The notes: generated from the letters alone by a model not told the origin. A stretch of DNA of 64,000 bases from Nitrospirales bacterium (GCA_029261355.1 JAJDBM010000021.1:1-64000); one strand, 5' to 3'; shown: positions 34,862 to 44,520, numbered from the stretch's first letter. Program-made: numbers and translations.

Positions 34862-36211
34862 TTGACTGATCCACCTGCGGTTCCTCCTCTAATGTCTCAG
34901 AATTTCTGTGATCCGAACAATTCGACTCCTAATCTTCCTCCGCCGACGGAAATGGACAGGCCAATCAAGCGTCTGAGGATCAGGCCATGGCTTATTAGTA
35001 TTAGTATGTTCGTAGTGGTGTTGATAGCTAGTGGATTTTTTTTCGTTGAGGCAAACCGAACCGATGCTTACATCATTTCAATTGATCGAGCATCTGTGGA
35101 TGTTGCCACAGTAGTACAGAGAGTGTTCAAACCGACTGTCGTCTCAACTGGGCAAGTGAACCCCTCAAACGAATTCTTTATTGAGAACAGGGATGCCGGA
35201 CGAATTGAGGAAATATTTTTAAAACCTGGTGCACGAGTGTTTAAAGGAGAACCTATCGTAAGGCTCTCCAATACAGATATAAGATTGTCGGTACTTGGTC
35301 ATGAAGCACAGGTTGCTGAGCAGATTAGTAATTTAAATAGTCTAGAGATTTCATTTAATCGAGCTAAAGTTGAGCATGATCTGGAGATTTCTAGACTTAA
35401 GCATGAACTTGCCAATATTGATGAAGAATTTAGAGCCAAAGAGCCACTCTTCCACAAAAAGTATATTGCGGCGAATGAATTTGCTGCCTTAAAACGAAAA
35501 CGCATTTACAACGCGAATCTTCTATTAATGGAAGAACAGCAAAGCAAGCTCGATTTGGCTGAGAGGGCCACTCAAATAGAGAACATTAGGGTGTTGGTTA
35601 AAGATCTCAAACAGAATTTAGTCATAGCGAAACAAAGCTTAGAGGATTTGGTCATCCGGTCCGGAACTGAGGGTGTTTTAGCAAGCCTGGACGCAGAAGT
35701 CGGCCAATTCAAGGGACGGGGTTCTGCTATTGGAAAAGTGTTTCGAATGGACACGCCTAAAGTTATCGTTTTGCTTGATGAGTTTTACCTGCCACGTTTA
35801 AATATCGGAGGCCAAGCAACGTATCGTTCTGACTCTAACGATCTGTTTGAATTGGGTATCAAAAAAATCTCACCAGAGGTGAAAGGCGGAAGAATTGAAC
35901 TACACCTTGCATTCTTGACTGCGGTGCCTGATGGTTTAATTCCTGGACAGAGCATGGAGATCGAGATCCGCGTTGGTAAAGAGAACGAGGAAGCCCTCAT
36001 TTTACCAAACAAAGGGTTCATTGGCCAAACCGGTGGGCGGTGGGTGTTCGTCCTTGATCCGAATTCAGAAAGAGCAGTTCGTCGCTCGATCGTCATTGGA
36101 GAGCGTTCAGCGAATGATTTGAAAATCCTCAAAGGGTTACAGAAAGATGAGCAAGTAATTGTCTCGTCCTATCGAGATTTTTCAGAAGCGAACCAACTTA
36201 TACTAGAGTGA
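34862..36211 (+). CDS. HlyD/MacA-family periplasmic adaptor
   Basis: A 449-residue adaptor with a cytoplasmic N-terminus, one membrane helix at about residues 42-65 (PWLISISMFVVVLIASGFFF), a lipoyl half (NRDAGRIEEIFLKPGARVFK), a long coiled-coil hairpin (about 135-250, e.g. LEISRLKHELANIDEEFRAK), a second lipoyl half and a beta-barrel with GFIGQTGGRWVFVLD. These join MacB-like permeases to TolC. The listed start is TTG; an ATG at 34892 is possible. The ATPase gene follows seven bases later. Confidence 0.9.
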   Translation: MTDPPAVPPLMSQNFCDPNNSTPNLPPPTEMDRPIKRLRIRPWLISISMFVVVLIASGFFFVEANRTDAYIISIDRASVDVATVVQRVFKPTVVSTGQVNPSNEFFIENRDAGRIEEIFLKPGARVFKGEPIVRLSNTDIRLSVLGHEAQVAEQISNLNSLEISFNRAKVEHDLEISRLKHELANIDEEFRAKEPLFHKKYIAANEFAALKRKRIYNANLLLMEEQQSKLDLAERATQIENIRVLVKDLKQNLVIAKQSLEDLVIRSGTEGVLASLDAEVGQFKGRGSAIGKVFRMDTPKVIVLLDEFYLPRLNIGGQATYRSDSNDLFELGIKKISPEVKGGRIELHLAFLTAVPDGLIPGQSMEIEIRVGKENEEALILPNKGFIGQTGGRWVFVLDPNSERAVRRSIVIGERSANDLKILKGLQKDEQVIVSSYRDFSEANQLILE

Positions 36212-36217
36212 AAACCT

Positions 36218-36901
36218 ATGCTGGAACTTATCAATATAACTAAACGTTTTCAGTCGCAGTCCGTTGAAACGACAGCATTGAATAATCTATCACTTACTGT
36301 GGATGCTGGTGAGTTTGTCGTAGTGATAGGGTCGTCTGGCTGTGGGAAATCAACCTTGCTGAGCGTGGCAGGACTTTTGGATATTCCAGACGAAGGACAG
36401 ATTCGTTATTTCTCGGAACGTATAGAAAGTTTAAGCAAGCGTGAAGTATTTGAATTTCGAAGGCGAAAGATAAGTTTCATTTTCCAAGATTTGAACCTTA
36501 TAGATGAACTGAAGATTTGGGAAAATGTAGCACTCCCATTGATGTATTTATCGATTAAACCCGCCACAGCAAAAGAGATGGCCTTTAACGCCCTAGAAAA
36601 CGTCGGATTGGTCTTTCGTGCTGAACACTACCCATGTCAGTTATCCGGTGGTCAGTGTCAACGCACGGCCGTCGCTCGGGCATTGGTGATTAAGCCCCAT
36701 CTGATCCTGGCGGATGAGCCAACTGGTAATCTCGACAAAGAAAACAGTATGGCAGTCTTAAACACCTTAAAAGAGTTTAACAATGATGGGGCTTCAGTAA
36801 TTATGGTGACCCATGATACCGCATATACTTCTATTGGGAACCGTTGTGTGGTGCTACACAATGGGCAAATCGTATCAGACACTAATAAAACGATTTCTTA
36901 G
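36218..36901 (+). CDS. MacB/LolD-type ABC ATPase
   Basis: A 227-residue ATPase with Walker A GSSGCGKSTLL at about residue 40, signature LSGGQCQRTAVARAL near 145 and Walker B LILADEPTGNLD, plus the extended RRRKISFIFQDLNLIDELK block typical of LolD and MacB subfamily proteins. It has no membrane domain. The FtsX-type permease at 22418 and the adaptor just upstream are its likely partners, making a three-part exporter with the genes split by 11 kb. Confidence 0.9.
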   Translation: MLELINITKRFQSQSVETTALNNLSLTVDAGEFVVVIGSSGCGKSTLLSVAGLLDIPDEGQIRYFSERIESLSKREVFEFRRRKISFIFQDLNLIDELKIWENVALPLMYLSIKPATAKEMAFNALENVGLVFRAEHYPCQLSGGQCQRTAVARALVIKPHLILADEPTGNLDKENSMAVLNTLKEFNNDGASVIMVTHDTAYTSIGNRCVVLHNGQIVSDTNKTIS

Positions 36902-37022
36902 TTCAGGATTTACTGCGTGACTTTTAGGAATAAGCGAGCCCCAGATATCAAGGTAATATCGAAACATGTCGGGGTCCAGAAGTTATTAGGTTTCAAGTAC
37001 AATCACGATAACAGGTATTGTT

Positions 37023-39446
37023 TTGACTAAGACTAACCCTCAAGCTATCTATGCTCCCTTTGCTCTGTTGCGCCTATCAACGCTTCCATCGGATGTTGTT
37101 GATACTCCTGTGATGCTAGCAACAACAAAAGCTATAGAAAAGTTACTTAAGTTGGAGAAACGTTGGGACCAAGTGGGATGTCAGAGTTACCGTGTCGTGG
37201 CAGATGTGCTCAATAAATCGCCTGTTGGGAAACGTAAAGCTTATCTTGCCTTGTTTCAGGCCTTACGACGAGGAAACGAGAGGAAGATTATCAACATCTG
37301 CCAAAAGAATCGTGAACCTCTTCTCTCAATTGAAGAGGTAAGAGATCTTTTTTATATAACCAATGAAATTTTAGAGTCCAGAGAATTTATCAATCAATTA
37401 CTTGCGACTGAGATAAAGAGTCTTGTTCAAGAATATTCAACGTTAGTTACTCGTGAAGATGTACGTTGGGCTTTAGAAAGCGAAAAGGACATTCTTCAAC
37501 AGCTCGCTTCGTACCTGCCGTTCACTAATCACATGTCTTCAAAATCTATCAAATCTGCAATTACGCTATACAAATATTTGACCAGAATTAGTCTGAAGAC
37601 TAGCCCTTTCAGACGTTTTATGGCTGTGGCCTTTGTTGATTTGGAAAGAGACCTCCATCCCGAGAGTCATCTCCGAATCCGTTCCATGCGAACATCTGGA
37701 CGGGTATCTCAGGAATGGCTTGCGTTTGCACGAGAAGAGTTTGCTAAAGAGAAAATGAATGATGATCGTACCCTTCTTAGTGTGAAAGACAATATTGACT
37801 ACAAGGAAATGAGCATCGCAAGGAAAAAAAAGCTAATCATGTTACGAGGGACTGTTTGGTGCCAATATGATGACAAACCAATGCGTCTCAATGAACCAAT
37901 TCCTCGTGTTCTGGATGCACTAAGGGGGACGCATTTTCTTAGACAAGAACTTGTACGCATGCTTGAAAAAGCTGGTGTGGCTATGAGTATAGCCACTACT
38001 TTGTCAGATACCCTTCTTGACTTGGGTTTCGTTGAAGTATTACCTGGCACTCTTGTCAAGGCACCTACACAGGTAAATTTCGTTCGAACCTTCGCGAAGA
38101 CTCCTTTTGGGCAATCTCACACGAATATGGCTGTTGTGAAGGATAAAGGACACAGTGTCCCAGAAGATCGGAAGCCGTTGTCACATCCAACAATTGGAAA
38201 ATATATCCAGCCCCTTCATGAAGATGTGTGGGCTGATATAGCTCCGGTCTATTCGCCGGCACAGATCGAAGGCATTCGGACGACCGTTAGTCGTGCTTTA
38301 AGTAGCAAGATTATGCATTCTGTGGAGCACCGTTTGCTCCTTTCTTTCTTTCGGGAAGAGCTGACTGATCACGCAGAGACGATGAGACTGAATGAATTTA
38401 TTGAGTCTATTCAATTGAATCAAGCTAAGCTTCGTTCAATGATGTTTCAGAACGACTTAATATCGCAATGCCGAAATTTGCCCATTTCTCAAGATTTCGC
38501 TGACATTTATTTGCATGCGCGAGTTCAACCATTCACCGAGGCAGGTCGTGAGCAATTAGTTCTTAACAGTGTTTATGAATTTCCAGTATGGCAAATTACG
38601 CGATACACAACGGGTGACCGTGTAGAAGAGGCTCGTATTCGCTCTGCCATCAGAAGGTGGTTGAACCAGAGTAGCAAGCGAGGCACACGCCGTTTTATTG
38701 GAATCTCCCATTGCTGGGAGTGTAATTCACTTCAGGATCATCGAGGCGTTGTCGATTTCTATTTGAAAGGGTTCGTCTCAGAACCCAACGAGGTTGAAGG
38801 GGTAGTTGTATCCCCCCATGACCTCATTGTGAGGATGAGTGATTCGAAGGAACAATTGGAAGTTGTGGACGAGAAAGGGCGGGAGATTGTATTTCTCAAC
38901 ATAGGGGGAATTATCCCAACCCCAAGTTGGGGCGTTCATTTTTGGTTGCCTCATTTAACAGCACCCCTTGCTATAAAGAGACCAGAGGCATCGTTCGATC
39001 TTACGCAAAGTGGGAGTCCGATTTGCCACCGACCGCGAGAAACTATTTATGATTGCGTTCTTTTCAGAGAAAGCTGGTACGTGCAAGCTCAATATCTGCA
39101 TGCTGAAATATTTGGGCTCAGTAAGAGACCAATCATGTCTGATGCATGTGTAATGATTGCTGCGAAGAGAATTTGTCAAAAACTGAATTTTCCAGAAAAA
39201 TTCTTCATCCAAAGGACCATTCGGTCAGATTGGCGCAGTTTCAATTCTCTCGCAGACAAGCATCGAAAGCCGCAATGGATCGATATTAATAATCCTTTGT
39301 CACTCAAGGTCTTGGAAAAAATATGCAATGATGCACATTATGTTTTAATACAAGAAGTACTTCCTCAAAAGCGACACAGGCTACATACCAAGGATGATCT
39401 GAGTTATGTGAGCGAGTTACATCTCGAACTTATGCTCTCTTGGTAG
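37023..39446 (+). CDS. LanB-type dehydratase, glutamylation domain
   Basis: An 807-residue protein of the lantibiotic dehydratase N-terminal family. It begins APFALLRLSTLP and contains LKTSPFRRFMAVAFVDLERD at about residues 191-210, the hallmark KTSPF block, with later conserved segments such as RFIGISHCWECNS and VVVSPHDLIVRMSDSKEQLE. The family glutamylates Ser/Thr of the core using glutamyl-tRNA. The elimination domain is missing here and is the separate gene at 27444. The start is TTG, since the first ATG lies well inside the conserved region. It closes the enzyme operon. Confidence 0.9.
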   Translation: MTKTNPQAIYAPFALLRLSTLPSDVVDTPVMLATTKAIEKLLKLEKRWDQVGCQSYRVVADVLNKSPVGKRKAYLALFQALRRGNERKIINICQKNREPLLSIEEVRDLFYITNEILESREFINQLLATEIKSLVQEYSTLVTREDVRWALESEKDILQQLASYLPFTNHMSSKSIKSAITLYKYLTRISLKTSPFRRFMAVAFVDLERDLHPESHLRIRSMRTSGRVSQEWLAFAREEFAKEKMNDDRTLLSVKDNIDYKEMSIARKKKLIMLRGTVWCQYDDKPMRLNEPIPRVLDALRGTHFLRQELVRMLEKAGVAMSIATTLSDTLLDLGFVEVLPGTLVKAPTQVNFVRTFAKTPFGQSHTNMAVVKDKGHSVPEDRKPLSHPTIGKYIQPLHEDVWADIAPVYSPAQIEGIRTTVSRALSSKIMHSVEHRLLLSFFREELTDHAETMRLNEFIESIQLNQAKLRSMMFQNDLISQCRNLPISQDFADIYLHARVQPFTEAGREQLVLNSVYEFPVWQITRYTTGDRVEEARIRSAIRRWLNQSSKRGTRRFIGISHCWECNSLQDHRGVVDFYLKGFVSEPNEVEGVVVSPHDLIVRMSDSKEQLEVVDEKGREIVFLNIGGIIPTPSWGVHFWLPHLTAPLAIKRPEASFDLTQSGSPICHRPRETIYDCVLFRESWYVQAQYLHAEIFGLSKRPIMSDACVMIAAKRICQKLNFPEKFFIQRTIRSDWRSFNSLADKHRKPQWIDINNPLSLKVLEKICNDAHYVLIQEVLPQKRHRLHTKDDLSYVSELHLELMLSW

Positions 39447-39630
39447 ACATTAAACTGCTTCACTCATAGGGATGGGTTCAATTTGCAATTCCTTGTAGTT
39501 ATACCACTGGGATTATTTTTTAACTGTATACCTCCTGCACAAATAATTGTCCTCAAAAATTAGGCGTTGAGAAGAAGTCGGGAGTAAGAACTGGACAATA
39601 AATAATTGCTGACGTAATCGAAATGGTTCC

Positions 39631-41802
39631 ATGCAAAATTCTAAAATGAAACAAACCGCATCAACTATTTGTTGGCAGCAGGTGTTGGTTGGACTATTTA
39701 GTTTTCTCATGTTGAGTTTGGGTGATGATCACTCTTGGGGGTACCAGCGAGTGATTTATCACCACAATCTCATTGTGAATATTGATCCGGAACAGCATAG
39801 CCTGATGGCAACAGCAACCATACAGGTTAATGCTCAGACTTCGCGGCCCCAGATGATGCAATTCTCATTGAATAAGAATCTTGTAATTGATGCAATAAGC
39901 CTCAACGAGAAGCCAATCTCATTTGAGGATGGAGATACACGGACTCTAGAAACTGAAAGAGATGATCATCTCTATAGTATTCAGTTGCCTGATTCCATAG
40001 GCTTATCGACAGCGATCTCTCTCTCGATTACGTACCATGGAATGATTACTGATCAACCTCGCGCAACACCAGGGCTTCGCTTTATCAAGCCAGATTCGAC
40101 AACAGGCTACATTGGCCCAGAAGGCGTGTATTTAACATCTGAGTTGCCATGGTATCCAAAGATAGCTGAAACTTTGGGTACATTTCGCGTGCATACTACT
40201 GTCCCCCTTGGATGGGAAACGGTCACGCAGGGGAAAGAGGTCAATCATCTTGTTTCAAAGGACGGAGTAACGAGTGAATGGGAGAGCTGGGTGCCGAGCG
40301 AGGAATTGACATTAGTCGCAAATCGCTTTGTGAAGAAGGAACGTCTCTGGAATGACATTGCTATCTCAACGTATTTGCTCTTTGAGCATGCATCATTAGC
40401 CGATCAGTATCTAAATGCCACGGCAGACTATTTAGATATGTATACAGCTTTACTGGGACCCTATCCGTTTAGGAAATTTTCAGTAGTCGAGAATTTTTTC
40501 CCCAGTGGATTAGGACTTCCATCTTTTACCTTACTCGGCTCACGTAGTATCAAACGCGGGTACACTCAATCATATTCGTTGGGTCATGAGATTGTTCATT
40601 CATGGTTTGGCAATTGGGTATTGAATGACTATTCAACAGGAAACTGGATAGAGGGACTGACGACATATTTGGCGAATTATTATTATGAGGAAGTCCATGA
40701 ATTGAAAGAGATAGCACTCAATAAGCGGAAGCAGATGTTTTTTGAGTATAATCTCTATGGTACAAACCAAGATGAGTATCCTGTAATTCGATTCCATCAT
40801 AAAGAAGAGCATATTGATAACGCCATTGGCTATCAGAAGGTGGCAATGATCTTTCATATGCTTCGTCAGGAAGTTGGAGAGACCGCATTCTTTTCAGGTA
40901 TTCGACAGTTGCTTCGAAAATATCATGAACGGTATGCTGGCTGGAGAGAGATTGAAAAGATCTTTAATCAAGAGTCAGGGAGAAATCTCAATTGGTTTTT
41001 TGAGCAATGGGTCAATCGAGGAGGGACACCCACGCTCGCTATTTCCCACACGAATTTACAAGCGGATCCCCATAATTCTAGTCAGTATTTTATTCACATT
41101 ACACTGAAACAGCTTACTCCACACTATCGCCTTCGCCTCCCTGTGGAGGTTTATCTTGTGAATGGAAAGACCTATCATACAACGATTGTATTGAATCAGG
41201 CTAAACAAATTCTGACTATAGCAGTACCCTCCCAACCGATGCGTCTTGCCATCGATCCAGCGATGCATGTTTTACGAAGACTGGATCGTGATCAAATTCC
41301 TCCAATGCTGAATGTTTGGGTAACAGATCGACTCAAAGCCGTCTTCTTAGATTGGACGAATCTTCAAAGTACACGAGCCTATACGGCAGTCCTCCAACGT
41401 CTTCGTTCACAAACCTCTGATGTTATCTATCGTGCAGGGTCTTTGGAATATATTTTAGGAACCTCGAGTTTAATGTTGGGGAACGTGAGGTCTCGTACGG
41501 ACCAACAAAAAGGTCTCATAGGTTGTGGCGATTCTATCAAATTGGATGATACTCAAATTTCGGTGAAAGGAGAAAAATTTGAAGGTCCGGAAATTGCCTG
41601 GATTCTTTCCTGCCCAGATCCTGAAAACCCTCAACATGTAATGACTATGTTTGATGGATTTTCCCCAAGTGCGATCTCGAAAGTGGCACGATTATTCTTT
41701 TTTTATGGCTGGGATAGCTACTTAATATTTAATAATGGCGAAGTCGTTGCGCGTGGACTTTTTGAACCAATCTCAAGTAACCTTGAAGTTGTGCTGCAAT
41801 AG
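39631..41802 (+). CDS. Exported M1-family metallopeptidase
   Basis: A 723-residue protein with a signal peptide (VLVGLFSFLMLSLGDDHSWG) and an M1 peptidase core. The N-terminal beta domain (LIVNIDPEQHSLMATATIQV) precedes the catalytic HEIVHSWFGNW motif at about residues 319-329, with the third zinc ligand in the WIEGLTTYLANYY block. Later IGYQKVAMIFHML and WFEQWVNRGGTP-like segments fit M1 enzymes. It is probably periplasmic. Its place at the end of the peptide cluster suggests final trimming of the product, or breakdown as self-protection. Confidence 0.85.
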   Translation: MQNSKMKQTASTICWQQVLVGLFSFLMLSLGDDHSWGYQRVIYHHNLIVNIDPEQHSLMATATIQVNAQTSRPQMMQFSLNKNLVIDAISLNEKPISFEDGDTRTLETERDDHLYSIQLPDSIGLSTAISLSITYHGMITDQPRATPGLRFIKPDSTTGYIGPEGVYLTSELPWYPKIAETLGTFRVHTTVPLGWETVTQGKEVNHLVSKDGVTSEWESWVPSEELTLVANRFVKKERLWNDIAISTYLLFEHASLADQYLNATADYLDMYTALLGPYPFRKFSVVENFFPSGLGLPSFTLLGSRSIKRGYTQSYSLGHEIVHSWFGNWVLNDYSTGNWIEGLTTYLANYYYEEVHELKEIALNKRKQMFFEYNLYGTNQDEYPVIRFHHKEEHIDNAIGYQKVAMIFHMLRQEVGETAFFSGIRQLLRKYHERYAGWREIEKIFNQESGRNLNWFFEQWVNRGGTPTLAISHTNLQADPHNSSQYFIHITLKQLTPHYRLRLPVEVYLVNGKTYHTTIVLNQAKQILTIAVPSQPMRLAIDPAMHVLRRLDRDQIPPMLNVWVTDRLKAVFLDWTNLQSTRAYTAVLQRLRSQTSDVIYRAGSLEYILGTSSLMLGNVRSRTDQQKGLIGCGDSIKLDDTQISVKGEKFEGPEIAWILSCPDPENPQHVMTMFDGFSPSAISKVARLFFFYGWDSYLIFNNGEVVARGLFEPISSNLEVVLQ

Positions 41803-41855
41803 TAAGAGACATCATTAATCTTGGACTAAAGGGGATAACCCAACAAAGGTTCAAG

Positions 41856-42668
41856 GGAATTGGTGCAAATAGCCATGCCTGAGCAGAGGACTCCCTCGAT
41901 ACTCATTGCTGCCCTATGCGGCCAGTAACTTCACCCACGGATTTTCAGGCGCACGACGGCTCAGGTTTTTTGAGGAATCGCTTTCGTTTTTCCTTTCGGA
42001 ATTGGTGTGCGAGTTCGATGTCGGCAATCGTGACTTGTGCATTTCGAAAGATCTGGAAGGTTTGCATGGCTGGTACTTGCTGTTTGATCCATCGATGATC
42101 CCGTTCAGTCCGGTTCGTCAAGCACTTCGCTGTTCGAATCTGCAATCGGCGAGTGAGATACTGTGTCTTCTTTAACTGCTGAATCGCCAGGTGATTCGCC
42201 GTATAGCGAGCGAGTGTTAGTTTGTTTGGTCGTTTCCAGGTTGTGATGGCGTGGCGAAGGAATCGCACGGTTGCAGTCTGATCACGTTTCTTGCTCAGCA
42301 GGAAGTCGATTGTTTGACCTTGTCGATCTACTGCGCGGTACAAGTATGTTCACTTGCCTCTTCCCTTGATATATATTATCGTCGATAAACCAAGAAGCCC
42401 CAACATTTCGATGGGTTTTGCGCCACTGTTTTTCAAACTGGGGAATGCAAGGTTGGATTCACCGGAGGATCGTCGTGTGGGCTAGTGTGATCCCCCGTTC
42501 TTCCATCATCTCGACTAAGTCTCGATAACTGAGTTTGTACGTGACGTACCAGCGGACACAGAGGAGAATGATGTCGTGATCGAAGTGCGGCCTTGGAACT
42601 ATTTGGAGGAGTTGAGTAGAGAATTCATTCCCTTAGTATGGCAGGGAAAGACTATTTGCACCAATTCC
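41856..42668 (-). mobile_element. IS6-family element with perfect ends, broken transposase
   Basis: An 813-bp element with identical 17-base inverted ends GGAATTGGTGCAAATAG at 41856-41872 and inverted at 42652-42668. The transposase C-terminal two thirds is open at 41945-42343 (MYRAVDRQGQTIDFLLSKKR, TERDHRWIKQQVPAM), but the N-terminal part in 42344-42600 is split by frame shifts. The Asn-Ile-Asp block is also altered (LTLARYTANHLAI). It is from a different subgroup than the copies at 8851 and 16789. Flanks do not show an 8-base duplication. It marks the right border of the peptide cluster. Confidence 0.8.
41945..42343 (-). pseudogene. IS6-like transposase, partial open frame
   Basis: A 132-codon fragment of the transposase in the element above. 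It keeps YRAVDRQGQTIDFLLS and the terminal acidic block ERDHRWIKQQ, but lacks the helix-turn-helix and the first catalytic Asp in frame. It is not expected to be functional. Confidence 0.75.
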
Positions 42669-42790
42669 ATTTGGGTATCAGCAAGAACACGGTCATGGAC
42701 AATGTGAAGAGGAAGCGTGACGTTGTTTGATCGAACACATCATGTTTCTCTATAGCGGATATTCGTGTGACTTGAATTACACATTCGAAA

Positions 42791-42804
42791 CCGACCGTTG
42801 TCGG
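42791..42804 (-). terminator. Weak hairpin after the 42815-43276 gene
   Basis: CCGAC and GTCGG flank CGTT on the plus strand; on the minus strand the stem is followed by TTTCG. It lies 11 bases past the stop of the hypothetical gene and may act as a weak terminator. Confidence 0.3.
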
Positions 42805-42814
42805 CTATTGGCAG

Positions 42815-43276
42815 TCATTCAATCTTTTCAGCTTGGTGTTCAAATTTAGAAACGAGTTGCCCTAGAAGTTCTCGTTCCTCATTGCTAACTGAAGATGTTG
42901 CTAGCACTCCGCTGATCAAATAGAATTCAGTTTCGTTCTTAATTTTCCTGCGCTTCAGTGTCCGTTTGTATGAAGAGCCATATCGCCGCCATACCTCTGA
43001 GAAAGTCAGTAAGCCTGCTTCTCTCAAAGTAGAGTCAAGCTGTTGAATATATTCGGGGGACTGACCAATGAGCTCTTCCACAGTGTCATTAACCGCCTGT
43101 TTCAAACCATCTAGTGCCTTTGATTTTCCGAACTGGGAAACAATGTGTTTACCAACGTTCGTAGAATGGATCGGGTCGGCGGGGTCAATTCCAGACACGT
43201 TAGTTGTATAGAAATTAAGAAATGCATTCAATTCAGCATATTCTTTCTCTCGTTCTGGAGACATTTTGCGTGGCAT
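42815..43276 (-). CDS. Hypothetical helical protein
   Basis: A 153-residue protein from MPRKMSPEREKEYAELNAF; an extended frame up to 43432 overlaps the IS110 upstream region and lacks a good start. It is predicted all-helical with segments such as NVGKHIVSQFGKSKALDGLK and YIQQLDSTLREAGLLTFSEV. No motif or family is recognised. It lies between the IS6 remnant and the IS110 element. Confidence 0.55.
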   Translation of the reverse strand: MPRKMSPEREKEYAELNAFLNFYTTNVSGIDPADPIHSTNVGKHIVSQFGKSKALDGLKQAVNDTVEELIGQSPEYIQQLDSTLREAGLLTFSEVWRRYGSSYKRTLKRRKIKNETEFYLISGVLATSSVSNEERELLGQLVSKFEHQAEKIE

Positions 43277-43476
43277 TAGTCTGCACCTAACAGGTATTTT
43301 ATGATTGGCAGTTTTAGGTCGAGAAGAGTCGAAACAGGCACTCAGAAGGCAACGTCTGCTTCGTCCACACAAGTCCTTAGATACTGTAATTGCGTACATG
43401 AGCTGAGGAGCGAGAAAGACTTCGTTCTCCATGGTACAAACAGGTTCTCATGAACCCTAACATTGGAGGAATGCTC

Positions 43477-44520
43477 ATGAAGTACTATGCTGGACTCGAT
43501 GTCTCTCTCAAAAGCACGGCGGTGTGTGTGGTCGACCATGAGGGAACGATGATCAAGGAAGGGATGGTAAACTCCGACCCGCAAGCCATTACCGCGTTTC
43601 TTGTCGAGACGGGCCTCGACTTTGAGCGGATTGGGTTGGAAGCGGGCTCCCTAGCCCCGTGGCTGTATCATGGCCTGCTGGCCGCTGACTTGCCCGTGGT
43701 CTGCCTCGAAACCCGCCATGCCAAAGCGGCTCTGAAAGCCCAGACAGTTAAGACTGACCGGAACGATGCCCGAGGGCTCGCGCATATCCTGCGAACCGGT
43801 TGGTTCAAGTCCGTGCATATCAAAAGTGAAGCGAGCCAAAAGTTGCGGGTGCTTCTCAACAATCGCAGCTGCCTCGTAGACAAACGCGTCGATATTAGCA
43901 ACCAAATCCGTGGTACGTTAAAGGTATTTGGGTTGAAAGTGGGGCAGGTCTCGAAGACGGCCTACGAGACTCGCATCCGCACGTTGTTGGCAGGCGACGC
44001 GGAGCTGGAAGCCTTCATTCTTCCTCTGCTGGTCGCTCGTCGTGTCCTGGTGGAGCAGGAACGCCACTTGGACAAAACCATTCGCACGCACGTCAAGGCC
44101 GATACAGTCTGTGGTCGTCTGATGAGTATTCCAGGTGTCGGCCCGCTCACGGCCCTGGCTTTTAAGAGCGCCATTGATCAGCCACAGCGGTTTCGGAAAT
44201 CACGAGACGTGGGGCCGCATGTCGGGCTGACTCCTCGCAAGTATGCGTCTGGGGAAGTTGATTACAATGGCCATATTACGAAGTGCGGCGATGCCATGCT
44301 GCGGACTCATCTGTATGAAGCGGCTCAGGTGTTACTGACTCGGGTAGGCACATGGTCAAGGCTCAAAGCCTGGGGGCTGAAATTGGCACAGCGAAGTTCG
44401 TTCAAGAATGCCTGTGTCGCCGTGGCTCGTAAGCTTGCGGTGATTATGCACCGCATCTGGCTCGATGGGACGACCTTCCAATGGGGGCAGGAGCCACGGG
44501 CGCTCACGACCGTCGTGTAA
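43477..44520 (+). CDS. IS110-family transposase
   Basis: A 347-residue DEDD-type transposase. The ATG at 43477 is chosen because GGAGGA lies six bases upstream. The N-terminal RuvC-like domain has YAGLDVSLKSTAVCVVD with the first Asp, GLEAGSLAPWL with Glu, and KTDRNDARGLAHIL with the Asp pair. The C-terminal part has the helix-hairpin-helix PGVGPLTALAFKSAI and HVGLTPRKYASGEVDYNG. These enzymes use a structured bridge RNA made from a noncoding end of the element. The frame is intact. The element ends could not be fixed because IS110 members lack clear inverted repeats. Confidence 0.95.
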   Translation: MKYYAGLDVSLKSTAVCVVDHEGTMIKEGMVNSDPQAITAFLVETGLDFERIGLEAGSLAPWLYHGLLAADLPVVCLETRHAKAALKAQTVKTDRNDARGLAHILRTGWFKSVHIKSEASQKLRVLLNNRSCLVDKRVDISNQIRGTLKVFGLKVGQVSKTAYETRIRTLLAGDAELEAFILPLLVARRVLVEQERHLDKTIRTHVKADTVCGRLMSIPGVGPLTALAFKSAIDQPQRFRKSRDVGPHVGLTPRKYASGEVDYNGHITKCGDAMLRTHLYEAAQVLLTRVGTWSRLKAWGLKLAQRSSFKNACVAVARKLAVIMHRIWLDGTTFQWGQEPRALTTVV

